Counted from the stretch's first letter, positions 28,226 to 37,800 are shown. The stretch is 57,633 nucleotides of DNA from Flavilitoribacter nigricans DSM 23189 = NBRC 102662 (GCF_002646595.1 NZ_PDUD01000058.1:1-57633); one strand, 5' to 3'. The notes: generated by a model from the letters alone, not told the origin. Numbers and translations are program-made.

Positions 28226-28535
28226 ACTTAAAGATAGTGTGAGGTTCTTTTTATCAGGGCGCGATGGTTTGATGGTTCGATTGTTTTATGACTTAATGGC
28301 TGAAACAGTACCAACCATAAAGCCATCAAACCATTCAACCATTTTCTGGGAGGTTACTCCCGGTTCTAGTACTCTTTCGCATTACTGAATATACGAAAAA
28401 ATGATAGTTAAAACTAATTTTTTTAATCTAAAAATAAATCAATTTTTTATGGTAAAAAAGAGTGTAAATAATTGAATATCAGTCGTTAAAGTTGTATATT
28501 GTAGTATAATATTTAAGCACTTAAAGTTCACTCTG
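28226..28535. repeat. Inverted octamer repeats followed by an AT-rich promoter region
   Basis: At 28263-28343 degenerate octamers run first as TTGATGGT-type units and then as the complementary AACCATCA-type units, forming a long imperfect inverted repeat of about 80 bp. From 28390 to 28535 the DNA is strongly AT-rich and leads to the ATG at 28536. A TTG at about 28493 and TATAATATTT near 28503-28512 could be promoter elements, but the match to the Bacteroidota TAnnTTTG box is poor. Confidence 0.5.
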
Positions 28536-28952
28536 ATGAAAACATTTACCCCCACCACCAAGGCTGATCAAGACAGCCGGATCCCTCAACTTGCCGCCCA
28601 GGACTGGGAGCGTCGCGAAGCCCGGGGCGCGAAAGAAGATGCCGCCGAAACCCGGCAAAAAGCTATCCTGGAAGCACTGGAACTGGCCCCCCACTTTGAC
28701 CTGTACCGCTTACCCCAAAATTTCTGGGTCGCTGTTCTCCCCTCGGGGGAGAGGTCCACCCAGAATGGAGCCGCAAGGGTAGGGCAGAAAGGTAGTAGTC
28801 CCCGTTCACACAAAACCACCTCTACTTTCCCCACAGAGATCGCCGGCTGCACCGACCTCTACCACATCAGCGACCACATCCTGTTCTTTCGTTCCAATCT
28901 TCCCGAGCCGGAGATCCGCGAAAACATCGATTTATCCTTTCTACCCTTTTAA
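28536..28952 (+). CDS. Hypothetical protein with an in-frame repeat insertion
   Basis: This 138-aa protein is unrecognised. Residues 1-66 form a charged helical region (DWERREARGAKEDAAE) followed by FDLYRLPQNFWVAVL. Residues 105-138 (TDLYHISDHILFFRSNLPEP) look like the continuation of the same fold. Between them, about 36 residues rich in Ser, Gly and Thr are encoded by DNA that begins with a GC-rich palindrome and looks like a dispersed repeat. The gene is the first of three plus-strand orphans. It might be a DNA-element passenger, with no functional clue. Confidence 0.55.
   Translation: MKTFTPTTKADQDSRIPQLAAQDWERREARGAKEDAAETRQKAILEALELAPHFDLYRLPQNFWVAVLPSGERSTQNGAARVGQKGSSPRSHKTTSTFPTEIAGCTDLYHISDHILFFRSNLPEPEIRENIDLSFLPF
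28737..28850 (+). repeat. Palindrome-headed repeat inserted inside a coding frame
   Basis: The segment starts with the 15-bp palindrome CTCCCCTCGGGGGAG and continues through a G-rich stretch (GGGTAGGGCAGAAAGG) to about 28850. Composition differs from the flanking codons, and the encoded residues are low-complexity, yet the frame is kept. This style resembles short dispersed repeats of Bacteroidota intergenic DNA. The right boundary is estimated. Confidence 0.4.
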
Positions 28953-28961
28953 CCTTTCGCC

Positions 28962-29053
28962 CACCATCCAGCCATAAAACCATCAAACCATCAAACCATC
29001 CAGCCATCCAACAATCAAACAATCAAACCATCAAACCACCCAACCACCCAACC
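28962..29053 (+). repeat. Tandem AACCATCA octamer array before a start codon
   Basis: About eleven consecutive 8-bp units are readable, such as AACCATCA, AACCATCC, AGCCATCC, AACAATCA and AACCACCC. The final unit, AACCATGA (29050-29057), contains the ATG of the next gene. The array forms the whole leader between two plus-strand genes. Changes in unit number would shift the spacing by 8 bp, which could alter expression. Confidence 0.75.
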
Positions 29054-29269
29054 ATGAAAAAAAGAACCATCAAAGAAGAAGCCAGATATTTCCTCCAGTG
29101 CCGGGGCTACGAAGCCACCGAGCAGGAGATCCAACGCGCCATTTGGCGGGAACGCAAGCACTCCCGGGCCATCAACGGCTGGTGCATCTACTCCTACCTG
29201 ATGCACAACAATATTGCCAAACCGGTCGGGCAAAGCGCTATTGCAGCGTCTGACCAATCCATATCCTAA
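29054..29269 (+). CDS. Small hypothetical protein
   Basis: This 71-aa basic protein is not recognised. It starts MKKRTIKEEARYFLQCRGYE and continues with EQEIQRAIWRERKHSRAING, suggesting a small helical or HTH-like domain. The last 15 residues (VGQSAIAASDQSIS) look unstructured. It lies inside a plus-strand trio of orphans, and its start codon is part of the octamer array. No promoter of its own is visible. Confidence 0.5.
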   Translation: MKKRTIKEEARYFLQCRGYEATEQEIQRAIWRERKHSRAINGWCIYSYLMHNNIAKPVGQSAIAASDQSIS

Positions 29270-29367
29270 TTCATTTTTAACCACACCAGATTTTGCCGAT
29301 TTTTGGAGTAAACAGCCCATCCCGGCCATCCTAAAATCCGGCAAATCCTGGTCCAAAAACGTGCTCT

Positions 29368-30012
29368 ATGAAAAATCAAACCCTTCAACCCCTAACCGAC
29401 GTCAAAAACCTGATCGATCTCCCCGAGATCAAATACCTGCCCGGCTTTCCGCGCAAGTATCGCTTTGACGCCAAAAACGGAAAACTCAACTTCAACGGAG
29501 AGGCCGACATCACTCCCAAAGGACAGGCCTTCACCCTGATCCCTCTGGCGCACCGCATCTTCACCGACGAGATCCTCGGTTACTCCCGCCGCAAGTGGGC
29601 AGAACTTTTCTTTATCAATCAGGCCGGTCACCTGTGCTCCCTGCTTTTCCACGGCTACAGCGTCGATCAGCTGCAACTCATTCTCGGCGATCTTTACTAC
29701 GAGGATGCCGGCCTCACGGATATCCGACTGACGGTCCACCCCGAACCGCGCTCTAATGATTTCGGTAACTACTACGTGGCTTCCTTTGGTTTCGAAACGC
29801 TGTCGGCGGCTGATCGCGAGCAACTGGCCCTGGTGGCGGAAAGCCTGCCGCCGATCTACCTGCAGGATATCTTCAACGGGGATGCGCAGTACCACGCCTG
29901 GAAAAATGTGCAGCTGCCGGAACCGGAGCAAATTGATACGGGCACTCCGGAAATAACGGATGCTGATGCACAGCCGCCCTGGGAAAATGAGGAAAACAGT
30001 AAGGCGGCGTGA
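29368..30012 (+). CDS. Hypothetical protein, parent of a nearby pseudogene
   Basis: This 214-aa protein is unrecognised. It has PEIKYLPGFPRKYRFDAKNG near the N-terminus, a central LIPLAHRIFTDEILGY, and an acidic, proline-containing tail (DADAQPPWENEENSKAA) that superficially resembles the tails of single-stranded-DNA-binding proteins. A decayed copy of its residues about 95-175 lies at 30839-31072. The gene ends just before a strong terminator-like hairpin and is the last of the orphan trio. Codon use looks like that of the GC-richer half of the window. Confidence 0.6.
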   Translation: MKNQTLQPLTDVKNLIDLPEIKYLPGFPRKYRFDAKNGKLNFNGEADITPKGQAFTLIPLAHRIFTDEILGYSRRKWAELFFINQAGHLCSLLFHGYSVDQLQLILGDLYYEDAGLTDIRLTVHPEPRSNDFGNYYVASFGFETLSAADREQLALVAESLPPIYLQDIFNGDAQYHAWKNVQLPEPEQIDTGTPEITDADAQPPWENEENSKAA

Positions 30013-30028
30013 TCGCGAATTTGTAATT

Positions 30029-30061
30029 AGCACAGTGCCTTTGGAAGATTGGCACTGTGCT
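30029..30061 (+). terminator. Hairpin terminator after the orphan trio
   Basis: Perfect 11-bp arms AGCACAGTGCC and GGCACTGTGCT enclose an 11-nt loop, 16 nt after the stop of the 214-aa gene. The following GTTCTCATTCATTT is only moderately T-rich. The hairpin is probably a transcription end point or an mRNA-stabilising 3' structure. Confidence 0.65.
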
Positions 30062-30198
30062 GTTCTCATTCATTTACTTACTATCTAATTCCACCGAGGG
30101 AATCGATCCTGCCAAAAGTTTTTTACGGCCGTATTTTTAACCATTCGGAGATTGGTTGCCGTAAAAGTGCTAATTTTAGAGAAGCAAAGGTTTTCAAT

Positions 30199-30756
30199 AT
30201 GACTGTTTCTGTAAAAAAGCGATTGTTAGATGTCGAAGAGTACCAGCAGATGTTTGTAGCCGGTATTCTTACGGAGGATGAGCATGTGGAATTGATCAAT
30301 GGCGAGATCCTGGAAATGAGTCCAATTGGAAATCAACATGCTGCTCTGGTGGATCGGATAAATAATTACCTGGCCCACCATCTCTATGAGAAAGCGATCG
30401 TGCGGGTGCAAAGCCCTATTATCCTCGATCACCACTCTGAACCCGAACCGGACCTGAGCGTGTTATCGTGGCAGGATGACTTCTACCGGGATAAGCACCC
30501 CGGAGCGGAAGCGGTGATCCTGCTGATCGAAGTGGCTGACTCGTCCCTAGAGTATGATCGGGAAATTAAATTGCCTGCCTATGCTACCGCCAAGATCCCC
30601 ATGGTCTGGATATTTAACATTCCGGAGTCTTGTATGGAGATCTACGAGCAACCGATATCCGGAAAATATACTCACAGGCAGATTTTACGAGCCGGTGAAC
30701 AGTTTTACTTTCCTGCTTTTGATTGGGTGATCCAGGTCGAGAAGTTGTTGTTTTAG
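30199..30756 (+). CDS. Uma2-family PD-(D/E)XK endonuclease-like protein
   Basis: This 185-aa protein matches the Uma2 (DUF820) family of restriction-endonuclease-fold proteins. It has LLDVEEYQQM near the start, VELINGEILEMSPIG (about 35-49), EPEPDLSVLSW with the metal-binding Asp (about 88-98), and VILLIEVADSSLEYDREIK (about 113-131). Start ATG 30199 fits the family length; the frame is open 50 codons upstream without similarity. Function is unproven for most Uma2 proteins, though they are often linked to mobile DNA. It is followed by a pseudogene and an Rpn nuclease. Confidence 0.88.
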   Translation: MTVSVKKRLLDVEEYQQMFVAGILTEDEHVELINGEILEMSPIGNQHAALVDRINNYLAHHLYEKAIVRVQSPIILDHHSEPEPDLSVLSWQDDFYRDKHPGAEAVILLIEVADSSLEYDREIKLPAYATAKIPMVWIFNIPESCMEIYEQPISGKYTHRQILRAGEQFYFPAFDWVIQVEKLLF

Positions 30757-30838
30757 GTGGAGTTGATGACGAAGTTTCTTTGAAGTATAGTACTTTCTAT
30801 TTTATCGCACGACTGAGCATCTGTGTTGCCTACCTTCT

Positions 30839-31072
30839 CCGGGCTACAGCGTTTATCCGTTTTAGGTGATCCCTGGTGAAATCCTCATAGCCTGCCCCTG
30901 TGCGCAGTGTGTGGGGGATATGCGGCTGACGGTCCACATCGAATCATACTCTAATGATTCTAGTAACCACCACCTGGCCTCCTTGGGTTTCGAAATCCCA
31001 TCGGTAGTTGAGCGAGCAATCAGCTCGGTAAGCGGAAATCCTTTCCCGATCGTTCTTTATGGTCTGGTATAA
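30839..31072 (+). pseudogene. Decayed copy of the 214-aa orphan gene
   Basis: The DNA from GGCTACAGCG near 30842 onward aligns with 29653-29880 of the intact gene. Matching stretches include GACTGACGGTCCAC-like (GCTGACGGTCCAC), TCTAATGATT and GGTTTCGAAA. Readable residues MRLTVHIESYSNDSSNHHLASLGFE correspond to DIRLTVHPEPRSNDFGNYYV in the parent. A stop, frame changes and loss of the N-terminal half show it is no longer functional. Confidence 0.8.
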
Positions 31073-31150
31073 TTGAAACATAACAATTTATTTACGAAAT
31101 ATTTTGTTTTAATCCTGAAGTTGTTTAGTTTCCGACAAACAACGCGCTCC

Positions 31151-32107
31151 ATGATTAGAAAGGATACTTTGTGGAAAGGTATCATCGAAGATCTGGCCGA
31201 GGAATTCGTCCGTTTCTTCTTTGCCGAATACCTGGAACAGTTCGACTTATCTAAAGGATTCGTTTTCCTGGATAAGGAATTGGAACAACTTGTTCCTGCT
31301 TCTGCTTCGCCGGCACGACGTGCCGATAAACTCTTTAAAGCCTGGCTACTGGATGGACAGGAATCCTGGTTTTTGGTACACGTAGAAGTCCAGGGGTATT
31401 CTGATCCAAATTTTCCTCGACGGATGTTTGAATATGCTTACCGTATTCAGGACCGCTATCAGCGGCCGGTTACCGCTTTGGTACTTTATACCGATACCGA
31501 CCGCCGGTTTCATTTTTCTGAATATAGATCCAGTTTCTTTGGTACAGAAATCTTGTACCGCTTCCGGACTTTTATCCTGATGGATTATCCTCACGAAGAA
31601 CTACACCGTTCCAATGAACTTTTTGGCTGGGTGCTGGAAGTGGCTCGTCGGGAATTGGAATTACGCCGCGGTACCGATCTGAATCGATTTCAGATCAAAT
31701 TAGCGCTAGTTCGTTATTTGTTCCAGCAGGGTGTGGCGCGGAAGAAGATCCGCCATCTATTGGACTTTATTGGAGCCTACCTACCATTTGAAAAAAGCGA
31801 TTTTTTGCATAAATTTGAAAAGGAAATTCAACAGATTACAAAATCAAGGACAACTATGGGTATCAGAGAGGCTATAATCAATGACGCTAAAGAACAAGGT
31901 TTCGAACAAGGCATCGAACAAGGCATCGAACAAGGTTTAGAAAGGGGCATTGAGCAAGGTATCGAGCAAAAGGAACGCAAGGTCGTCACCCGGGCTTGGG
32001 CAAAGGGCTTTCCCATAGAGGAGATCGCCGAACTTGCCGATATGCCCATAGAACGCGTCGAATCGATCATCCGCGAAATAGAGGAAAAAGAAAGTGAAGG
32101 AGAATAA
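31151..32107 (+). CDS. Rpn-family recombination-promoting nuclease or transposase-like protein
   Basis: This 318-aa protein belongs to the PD-(D/E)XK nuclease group called Rpn or PDDEXK transposase-like. The nuclease core contains DKLFKAWLLDGQESW and FLVHVEVQGYSDPNF (about 58-90), with RMFEYAYRIQDRY after it. The C-terminus carries four-residue EQGI/EQGL repeats (about 240-275) and ends in an HTH-like segment (FPIEEIAELADMPIERVESI). Start ATG 31151 was chosen for the family-like MIRKDTLWKGII. Rpn proteins in E. coli stimulate recombination. A second copy's tail is found at 33415-33495. Confidence 0.85.
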   Translation: MIRKDTLWKGIIEDLAEEFVRFFFAEYLEQFDLSKGFVFLDKELEQLVPASASPARRADKLFKAWLLDGQESWFLVHVEVQGYSDPNFPRRMFEYAYRIQDRYQRPVTALVLYTDTDRRFHFSEYRSSFFGTEILYRFRTFILMDYPHEELHRSNELFGWVLEVARRELELRRGTDLNRFQIKLALVRYLFQQGVARKKIRHLLDFIGAYLPFEKSDFLHKFEKEIQQITKSRTTMGIREAIINDAKEQGFEQGIEQGIEQGLERGIEQGIEQKERKVVTRAWAKGFPIEEIAELADMPIERVESIIREIEEKESEGE

Positions 32108-32287
32108 ACTTTCATGTGGGGGCATTACAGTGTCCAACTAAAATTTAATGAGCTGATTGTGAATTCAATGAATCTGCTGTCCACATCGATATCTCAGCAC
32201 CTGGAAACTTCACAAGGCTCCATTTATTGATGATCTTTATAGTCTTTATCTACATAGTTTCCAGGCTGCCGCTCAGATCCCGGTTCC
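32108..32287. other. Short intergenic stretch after the Rpn gene
   Basis: No gene or clear terminator is visible. The GTGGGGGCATT segment just after the Rpn stop (32115-32125) has a near match after the Rpn tail remnant (GTGGGGGAAAA near 33461), as expected if both derive from copies of one element. Confidence 0.35.
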
Positions 32288-32450
32288 TCACTCCTCTAAT
32301 ACCACCTCACTCACCGACGATACACCAAACAGCCCATAGCCGTTTTCAATATTACGGTATACGTTTACCGTCACGGTAAAAGGATGCTTAGGAACCAGAC
32401 CGTTGTAATGATGGCTATACACCAATTCAAAATTTTGCTTGGTTATTCTC
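32288..32450 (-). pseudogene. C-terminal remnant of a DUF4249 gene
   Basis: On the minus strand the last 23 residues (RNIENGYGLFGVSSVSEVVL and EE, then TGA at 32288) are identical to the end of the DUF4249 protein at 46969-47862. Upstream residues such as NFELVYSHHYNGLVP diverge, as expected for a different paralogue. No N-terminal part is present. Together with the truncated hydrolase next to it, this is what remains of a second hydrolase and receptor locus. Confidence 0.85.
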
Positions 32451-32559
32451 TTCATCCAATGAGGTCTGCTTCACCAATTACTATTGTTGGGTGACTGTTG
32501 AGAAGGTGTTGAGGGGGATCTCAACAGCTATCCTGCTAAAGTTTCCCAAATTGGAGCAC

Positions 32560-33411
32560 TCAATTGGGAAAAAGATCGAACACGAGCAATATGCTCCCAA
32601 AGGCTCCTAAAGACGATATGAAAATGATCGAAAAAGCCTTCGTAAGCATGCTTTGCTGGTATTTCCAACTCTTGATCAGGTAGAATAGACTTAAGATTAG
32701 AATCAACAAAAATAAATAGGAGAGGTAGTAAAAATACTGGGCACCTCCCACCAGGCCTAACAGGACCAGGAGTTGACTGAGCGAACTGGTTTGGTAGATT
32801 AACCATCCGGTGCCCGCTATCAGGACTACTCCTAAGGTGGAAGCTACCCGCTGACTCAGTTGATAACGCTTGAGGCTAATGGGGGTAGCTTTTCTCCTCC
32901 GCCACCATTGGAATAGGGAGGCGATCCAGCAAAGGACCAGCAATCCGATTGGCAACAATACCCGGACTCGATTCTCTATAGCGGCCTGCCGGATAAGGAT
33001 GCCGACCTTTACATTTTCGTAGAGGTTGCCGATAAAGGGAATAGCTCTGGCCGCTATCTGATCCCGACAGCTGGTCTCCAGCGCCCCCTCCGGCGATTGG
33101 AGGAACTGCAGCAGTAATTCGGGGATGCGTTCCCCCGCCCGGGATACGCCATGGCCTATGCCGGGAAAGTGGAAGAATTGGCTGTTTCCCAGTCGCTCGT
33201 GTACGGATGCCCCGTACATCGACGGGGTGGCCGGGTCGAGCGCGCCGGCCAGGATCAGGGTATTGACGGTGCTGTGTACTGGCTGACTTTCCAGACTGTC
33301 GAACTCCAGGAAGTCCATGCTTGCGAGTATCTCGTACTCCCCGTCAAAATAGTTCAAGGCATATTTCAAGGGATCTTTTTCGGAGATCGCCGGCTGGGGC
33401 TGTCTACTTGA
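32560..33411 (-). pseudogene. 3' half of a duplicated alpha/beta hydrolase gene
   Basis: From about 33411 to 32560 the minus strand encodes roughly 280 residues nearly identical to residues 359-638 of the hydrolase at 50457-52373 (for example SEKDPLKYALNYFDGEYE and GALDPATPSMYGASVHERL). It lacks the N-terminal half with the nucleophile serine, so it cannot be an active hydrolase. The frame stays open, and a possible start lies inside the adjoining Rpn remnant. The C-terminal membrane segments are intact, so a short membrane protein might still be made. Confidence 0.88.
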
Positions 33412-33414
33412 TAG

Positions 33415-33495
33415 ATAGAACGTGTCAAAGCGGTCATCCGTGAAATAGAGAAACATTATAGTGGGGGAAAAGACATTCCATTCATGTTGGAATAG
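33415..33495 (+). pseudogene. 3' tail of a second Rpn-family gene
   Basis: On the plus strand this reads IERVKAVIREIEKHY before running to a stop at 33493-33495, matching IERVESIIREIEEK at the end of the intact Rpn protein. Nothing of the nuclease core remains. The remnant abuts the truncation point of the hydrolase copy at 33411, so it marks the rearrangement breakpoint. Confidence 0.75.
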
Positions 33496-33648
33496 CTGAA
33501 CTGCCGTATATTCCTGGTCAAGAATAATAATTTATTTATAAGATTTATTTAATCACTGTAAAAACTGTATATTTAAAATGTTCTGTTAAATAAATTTACT
33601 CGAAAGCAATAACTGATAGCTCCTCTAACTCTGTATCCGCTGAACCAA

Positions 33649-34800
33649 ATGTTCCTCTCGATGATGTTAAAAGAAAATTCAAGTAAGATCTGTAGATTCT
33701 TGCTTTCAATGCTACCGCTGCTATTCTTTTACGCTTGTAAAAAAAGTAGTAGCACAGACGAAGCAGTAAATCCAATCCAATCAATAACCGCTACAACCGA
33801 ACAACCTACTCCTGTATCGGGAATGATCCTTACAAAGGGGATATTCAAAAAAGAGATAATCAGTCAAGGTATCGTGAAGGCTGTTGCCCAATCGGAAGTA
33901 GTATTTCCAGTGGATGGAATAATTGAAAAGATTTTGATCCAAACTGGTCAAAGGGTTAAACGTGGCAGCCTGCTAGCCCAATTAGATAGCTTCAAATTTC
34001 AGAATGAAAGGGATCTACTCCAACAACAGATTCTAAAAGCTCGTATACAACTCGAGGCAAAAATGCTGTCTCTAGGGTATAAACTTGAAGATAGTCTTAC
34101 CATTGACCAGAAACTATGGAGGAATATTCAAATTGAAAGTAATCTTCCTAACCTGAAGCTCCAACTGCAGATGGCTGAACACCAACTTAGCAGAATGAGC
34201 ATTCGTGCACCATTATCCGGCGTCGTAGCAGACCTTGAAGCTCAGGCCGGTAATCCTACTACCAATTTCGGCAAGCTTTGTACCATTATCGATGACCATA
34301 AGTTGGAAGTACAATTTCCTATTCTGGAAACAGAACTGGCATCTGCCAAGATCGGAAGTAGTATTACGGCATTTCCTCTATCTGATCCTGAACGAAAAAT
34401 AAACGGGGTAGTAAAGAGTATAAATCCCAAAGTGGACGCAAATGGAATGATCCGGGTTAGGGCGGAACTAAATGGATCATTCCGCGGTCTTTTGAATGGT
34501 ATGAAAATAAGGATTCAGTTAGCACAAAATCTGCCAAACTTTTTCATCATACCTAAAACAGCGGTTGTGGACCGCCAGGGGAAACTGGCTGCCTTTCTCT
34601 ACAAGAATGGTAAAGCTCATTGGAATTATGTACAAATAGCCCACGAAAATACTACTGAATATGCAATCGGTGAATCTGAACTAAATACCGGCGATACAAT
34701 CATCATCAGTAATACATTTGATCTGGCTAATCTGGAATCCGTATCTCTGGATTCTATTTCTACTGGATTATTGCCGGAACTGCCGTTGGCAGTGGAGTAA
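33649..34800 (+). CDS. RND efflux periplasmic adaptor lipoprotein (MFP)
   Basis: This protein of up to 383 aa is a membrane-fusion adaptor. A lipoprotein signal is visible (LLSMLPLLFFYAC). The biotinyl-lipoyl half motifs are VVFPVDGIIEKILIQTGQRV and IRAPLSGVVADLEAQAG, flanking a short coiled-coil hairpin, and a beta-barrel follows. It connects the inner-membrane pump to TolC. Alternative ATGs lie at 33661 and 33664, and the latter gives a cleaner signal. It heads a five-gene plus-strand unit with two RND permeases, TolC and signal peptidase. The short hairpin suggests a dedicated rather than broad drug pump, but the substrate is unknown. Confidence 0.92.
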   Translation: MFLSMMLKENSSKICRFLLSMLPLLFFYACKKSSSTDEAVNPIQSITATTEQPTPVSGMILTKGIFKKEIISQGIVKAVAQSEVVFPVDGIIEKILIQTGQRVKRGSLLAQLDSFKFQNERDLLQQQILKARIQLEAKMLSLGYKLEDSLTIDQKLWRNIQIESNLPNLKLQLQMAEHQLSRMSIRAPLSGVVADLEAQAGNPTTNFGKLCTIIDDHKLEVQFPILETELASAKIGSSITAFPLSDPERKINGVVKSINPKVDANGMIRVRAELNGSFRGLLNGMKIRIQLAQNLPNFFIIPKTAVVDRQGKLAAFLYKNGKAHWNYVQIAHENTTEYAIGESELNTGDTIIISNTFDLANLESVSLDSISTGLLPELPLAVE

Positions 34801-34891
34801 TTTTCATAAGGAATACAGCTTCTTTCCATCTTAATAGAAACCGTGTGACCGTTTTATTTTTCTGAAAAGCTAAAATTTCAGCTGACATCCA

Positions 34892-37800
34892 ATGAGGTAT
34901 GCTCCTTTTCAAATGCGTATTTTATTCGTTCTTGCCTCACTGACAGGGCTATTACTGATTTGCCAATTAAAACTCAAACTTTATCCTTCTCCTATTACTC
35001 AAAGTCTATCTGTTTCTTTCAACTATAGAGGAGCTAGCTCAGAATTGGTGGAAAGAGAAGTTACGTCAGTTTTAGAAAGCGCGTTCAGCCGTCTGGAAAA
35101 CATAATAGAGCTTGAATCTTATTCTCGCAATGGAGCTGGGCAAGTGTCGGTGGTGTTCGATCGATCCGTTAGTATGGAGGATATGCGATTGCAAATTGCT
35201 ACTACTGTCCGCCAGCTTCAAGCAACCTTTCCTGACGCAGTAACCTATCCTCGTATTTCGTACTTAAGCCAATATAATTCAGATCCGGTTCTGTTAGTTT
35301 ATAATCTAATAAGTGATTTACCACCAGAATTACTAAAGTCGATTATTGATCGGAAAATCACACAGGAATTAGCAGGAATCGAGGATATTCGAAATGTGAG
35401 TATCTCTGGACTGTTAAGCAATGAAATAGTGATCGAGTTGGAAGATAACCTGCTGAGTATCTATGATCTCGATTATGATATTATCAGGCAAAATATTCAA
35501 AGTTGGAATTCAAGCTTTGATCTTGGCATGACTACCGACCCGGAAAGTCATCAGTTGATTGCAATTAGAGTAGGGGTTAGAGGGGATCCGCTTAACTATA
35601 TAGAACAACTAAAACAGCTAAAGTTCCGTCTTTCAAATGGAAGGGTAGTGCTGCTTAAGGACTTGGGAGAGATTCATTTACGTCCGCAAAAAAGTAACTA
35701 TCAGTATAGAATTAACGGGGAAAACAGTGTAAATCTTGTCATCCATTCGGCTGCTCAGGGTAACCAGATCGAATTGGCCCGAAAGGTAAAACAAAAAATG
35801 ACTATCGCTGAGAAGGCACTGGCAGGGCAGGTGGAACTGATATTATCAACGGATCGAAGTAATTTCTTACAAAAACAATTGGCGACCATTCTGAAAAGAA
35901 TAGCATTTGCATTATTTATTCTGCTGATATGCATGGTCATCATTTACCGTAAATCGAAGATATGGATGCCGGTTTGGGCGGGATTTACAGTGACACTATT
36001 AGTGGCTGTTTTGCTCTATCATCTAGTTGGATTGGAGTTGCATCTATATTCGTTGGCCGGCTTGACTTTATCTCTGGGAATTGTTTTAGATAACCTAATC
36101 ATCGCTACAGATCACCTCTATAATCAAAAGGGAGAGCGTATATTTTTGGCTTTACTAGCTGCTACCTTAACAACCGTGGGGGCTCTGTCTATAGTATTTT
36201 TCATTTCTCCTGAATATAGGGAACATTTGACTGATTTTGCCTGGGTATTTTTTATCAATATTGGTGTCTCCTTGCTGGTGGCACTGTTTTTTATTCCTGC
36301 TATTATAAGATCCCGCCTGGTTTTCCCTTATTCAATCAAAAATCTAAGAAGGATTGTAAGGTGGAATGGGCTTTTAGAAAGGTATATCGTTTGGATCTCC
36401 AGATATCGTTGGCTTCCAATGGTCATCATGGTGTTAAGTTTTGGGGTGCCACTATTTTTATTGCCCGTACGTTGGGAAGCTCAGGGAAACATTCCAGCAC
36501 TCTATAACAAAGTAATGGATGGGTATTATGGTAAGAAAATTCATCCGAATCTTTCCCTCTACTTTGGGGGCGCTTTGAGATTGTTCTTCCAAGCTGGGGA
36601 AAGATTTAAGATGATGCCTATAGAAGAGAAAGAAACTATTCTCTTTGTTCGTGCAAAGCTACCATTTGGCGGAACGTTAGAACAAATGGATGAGCTGATA
36701 AGGGATTTTGAGCGTTTTTTGATTCAATTCGAGGGAATAGAGAAGTTCCATTCAACAATAGGTAATTCTACCGATGCGTCCATAGAAATCTTTTTCAAAC
36801 CTAATTACGTAGAAGGTGCTTTCCCTTATCAGTTACAAAGAATGCTGGAAACAAAAGCTATTCGTACCGGTGCGGGTGATCTCGCAATTTTTGGTGTCGG
36901 CCCGGGATTCAATAACGAACTAAAGGATCGTAGACTTTCCACACATTTGCGCCTGTTGGGTTATAATTATAACCAACTTTGGCAAATCGCGGAAATGGTA
37001 AGAGAAGAGCTCCTGGAAAATATGCGTATCCAGGAAGTGTTCATAAATGATCGAAAAAACGATTATACCCCGCGGAACGCATATTACGAGGTAGTTTTCA
37101 ATAAAAAAATGTTCCCCATGATAAACGCCCTAACAGTTAAGAAGTTAGGTCGCTCATGGTTTGAAACGGACATGGAAACGGGAGCAGTTGGTTATGTGCA
37201 GGGACAACATGTAAGTATTCCGATTAGACTGGAAAGTCGAGAGCCCCAAAAAACTCAACTGTGGGAGGTGCTAAATGCACCCCGCTTCCTAGATAGTGTC
37301 CGGTATTTCAAACAGCATATTTTCTCCAACTTACAAAAGAGATCAGGTAATCTAGGCGTTAGTCGAATTAATCAGCAATACCAACTTTTTATTGAGTATG
37401 ATTTCATTGGGCATAAACGGCAAGAAGAATTAGTTAAGCTGCTCATGTTGGATGACCTTTCGGGTAAATTACCTCCTGGATATTATCTCCAGGATAGTAA
37501 TCCAGCTAATTGGTGGAATAACAACTACCAACAGCTGGCTCTTGTGATCGGTGGAGCATTGTTAATGATCTTTTTTGTTTCGGCTATACTCTTTAATTCG
37601 GTACGGCAGGCATTTATTCCGCTCATATCAATCCCTCCTGCCTTTATCGGAATATTTTTAACAAGCTATTGGCTAGACTTTAATTTTGACCTTGGAGGCT
37701 TTACTTCCTTTCTGCTGGTTGCAGGACTAAGCGTTAATGCTGCGATATTTATTATTAACGACTACAATAATATAAAAAAACATAACAGTGTGGATGGTTC

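Noticed and set aside
28962-29053. CRISPR-like array
   Set aside because: Units are 8 bp and directly adjacent with no spacers; no cas gene is present.
29392-30069. Minus-strand frame of 225 codons opposite the 214-aa gene
   Set aside because: The plus-strand frame has better composition and a duplicate copy that preserves plus-strand residues; the antisense frame shows no family features.
31890-31975. Tandem DNA repeat in the Rpn gene
   Set aside because: The 12-bp repeats encode the EQGI/EQGL segments usual for this protein family, so they are explained by coding.
32560-33456. Intact 298-aa membrane protein
   Set aside because: Its N-terminus lies in the reverse complement of an Rpn tail and the rest is the 3' half of a hydrolase gene, so it is better described as a truncated copy.
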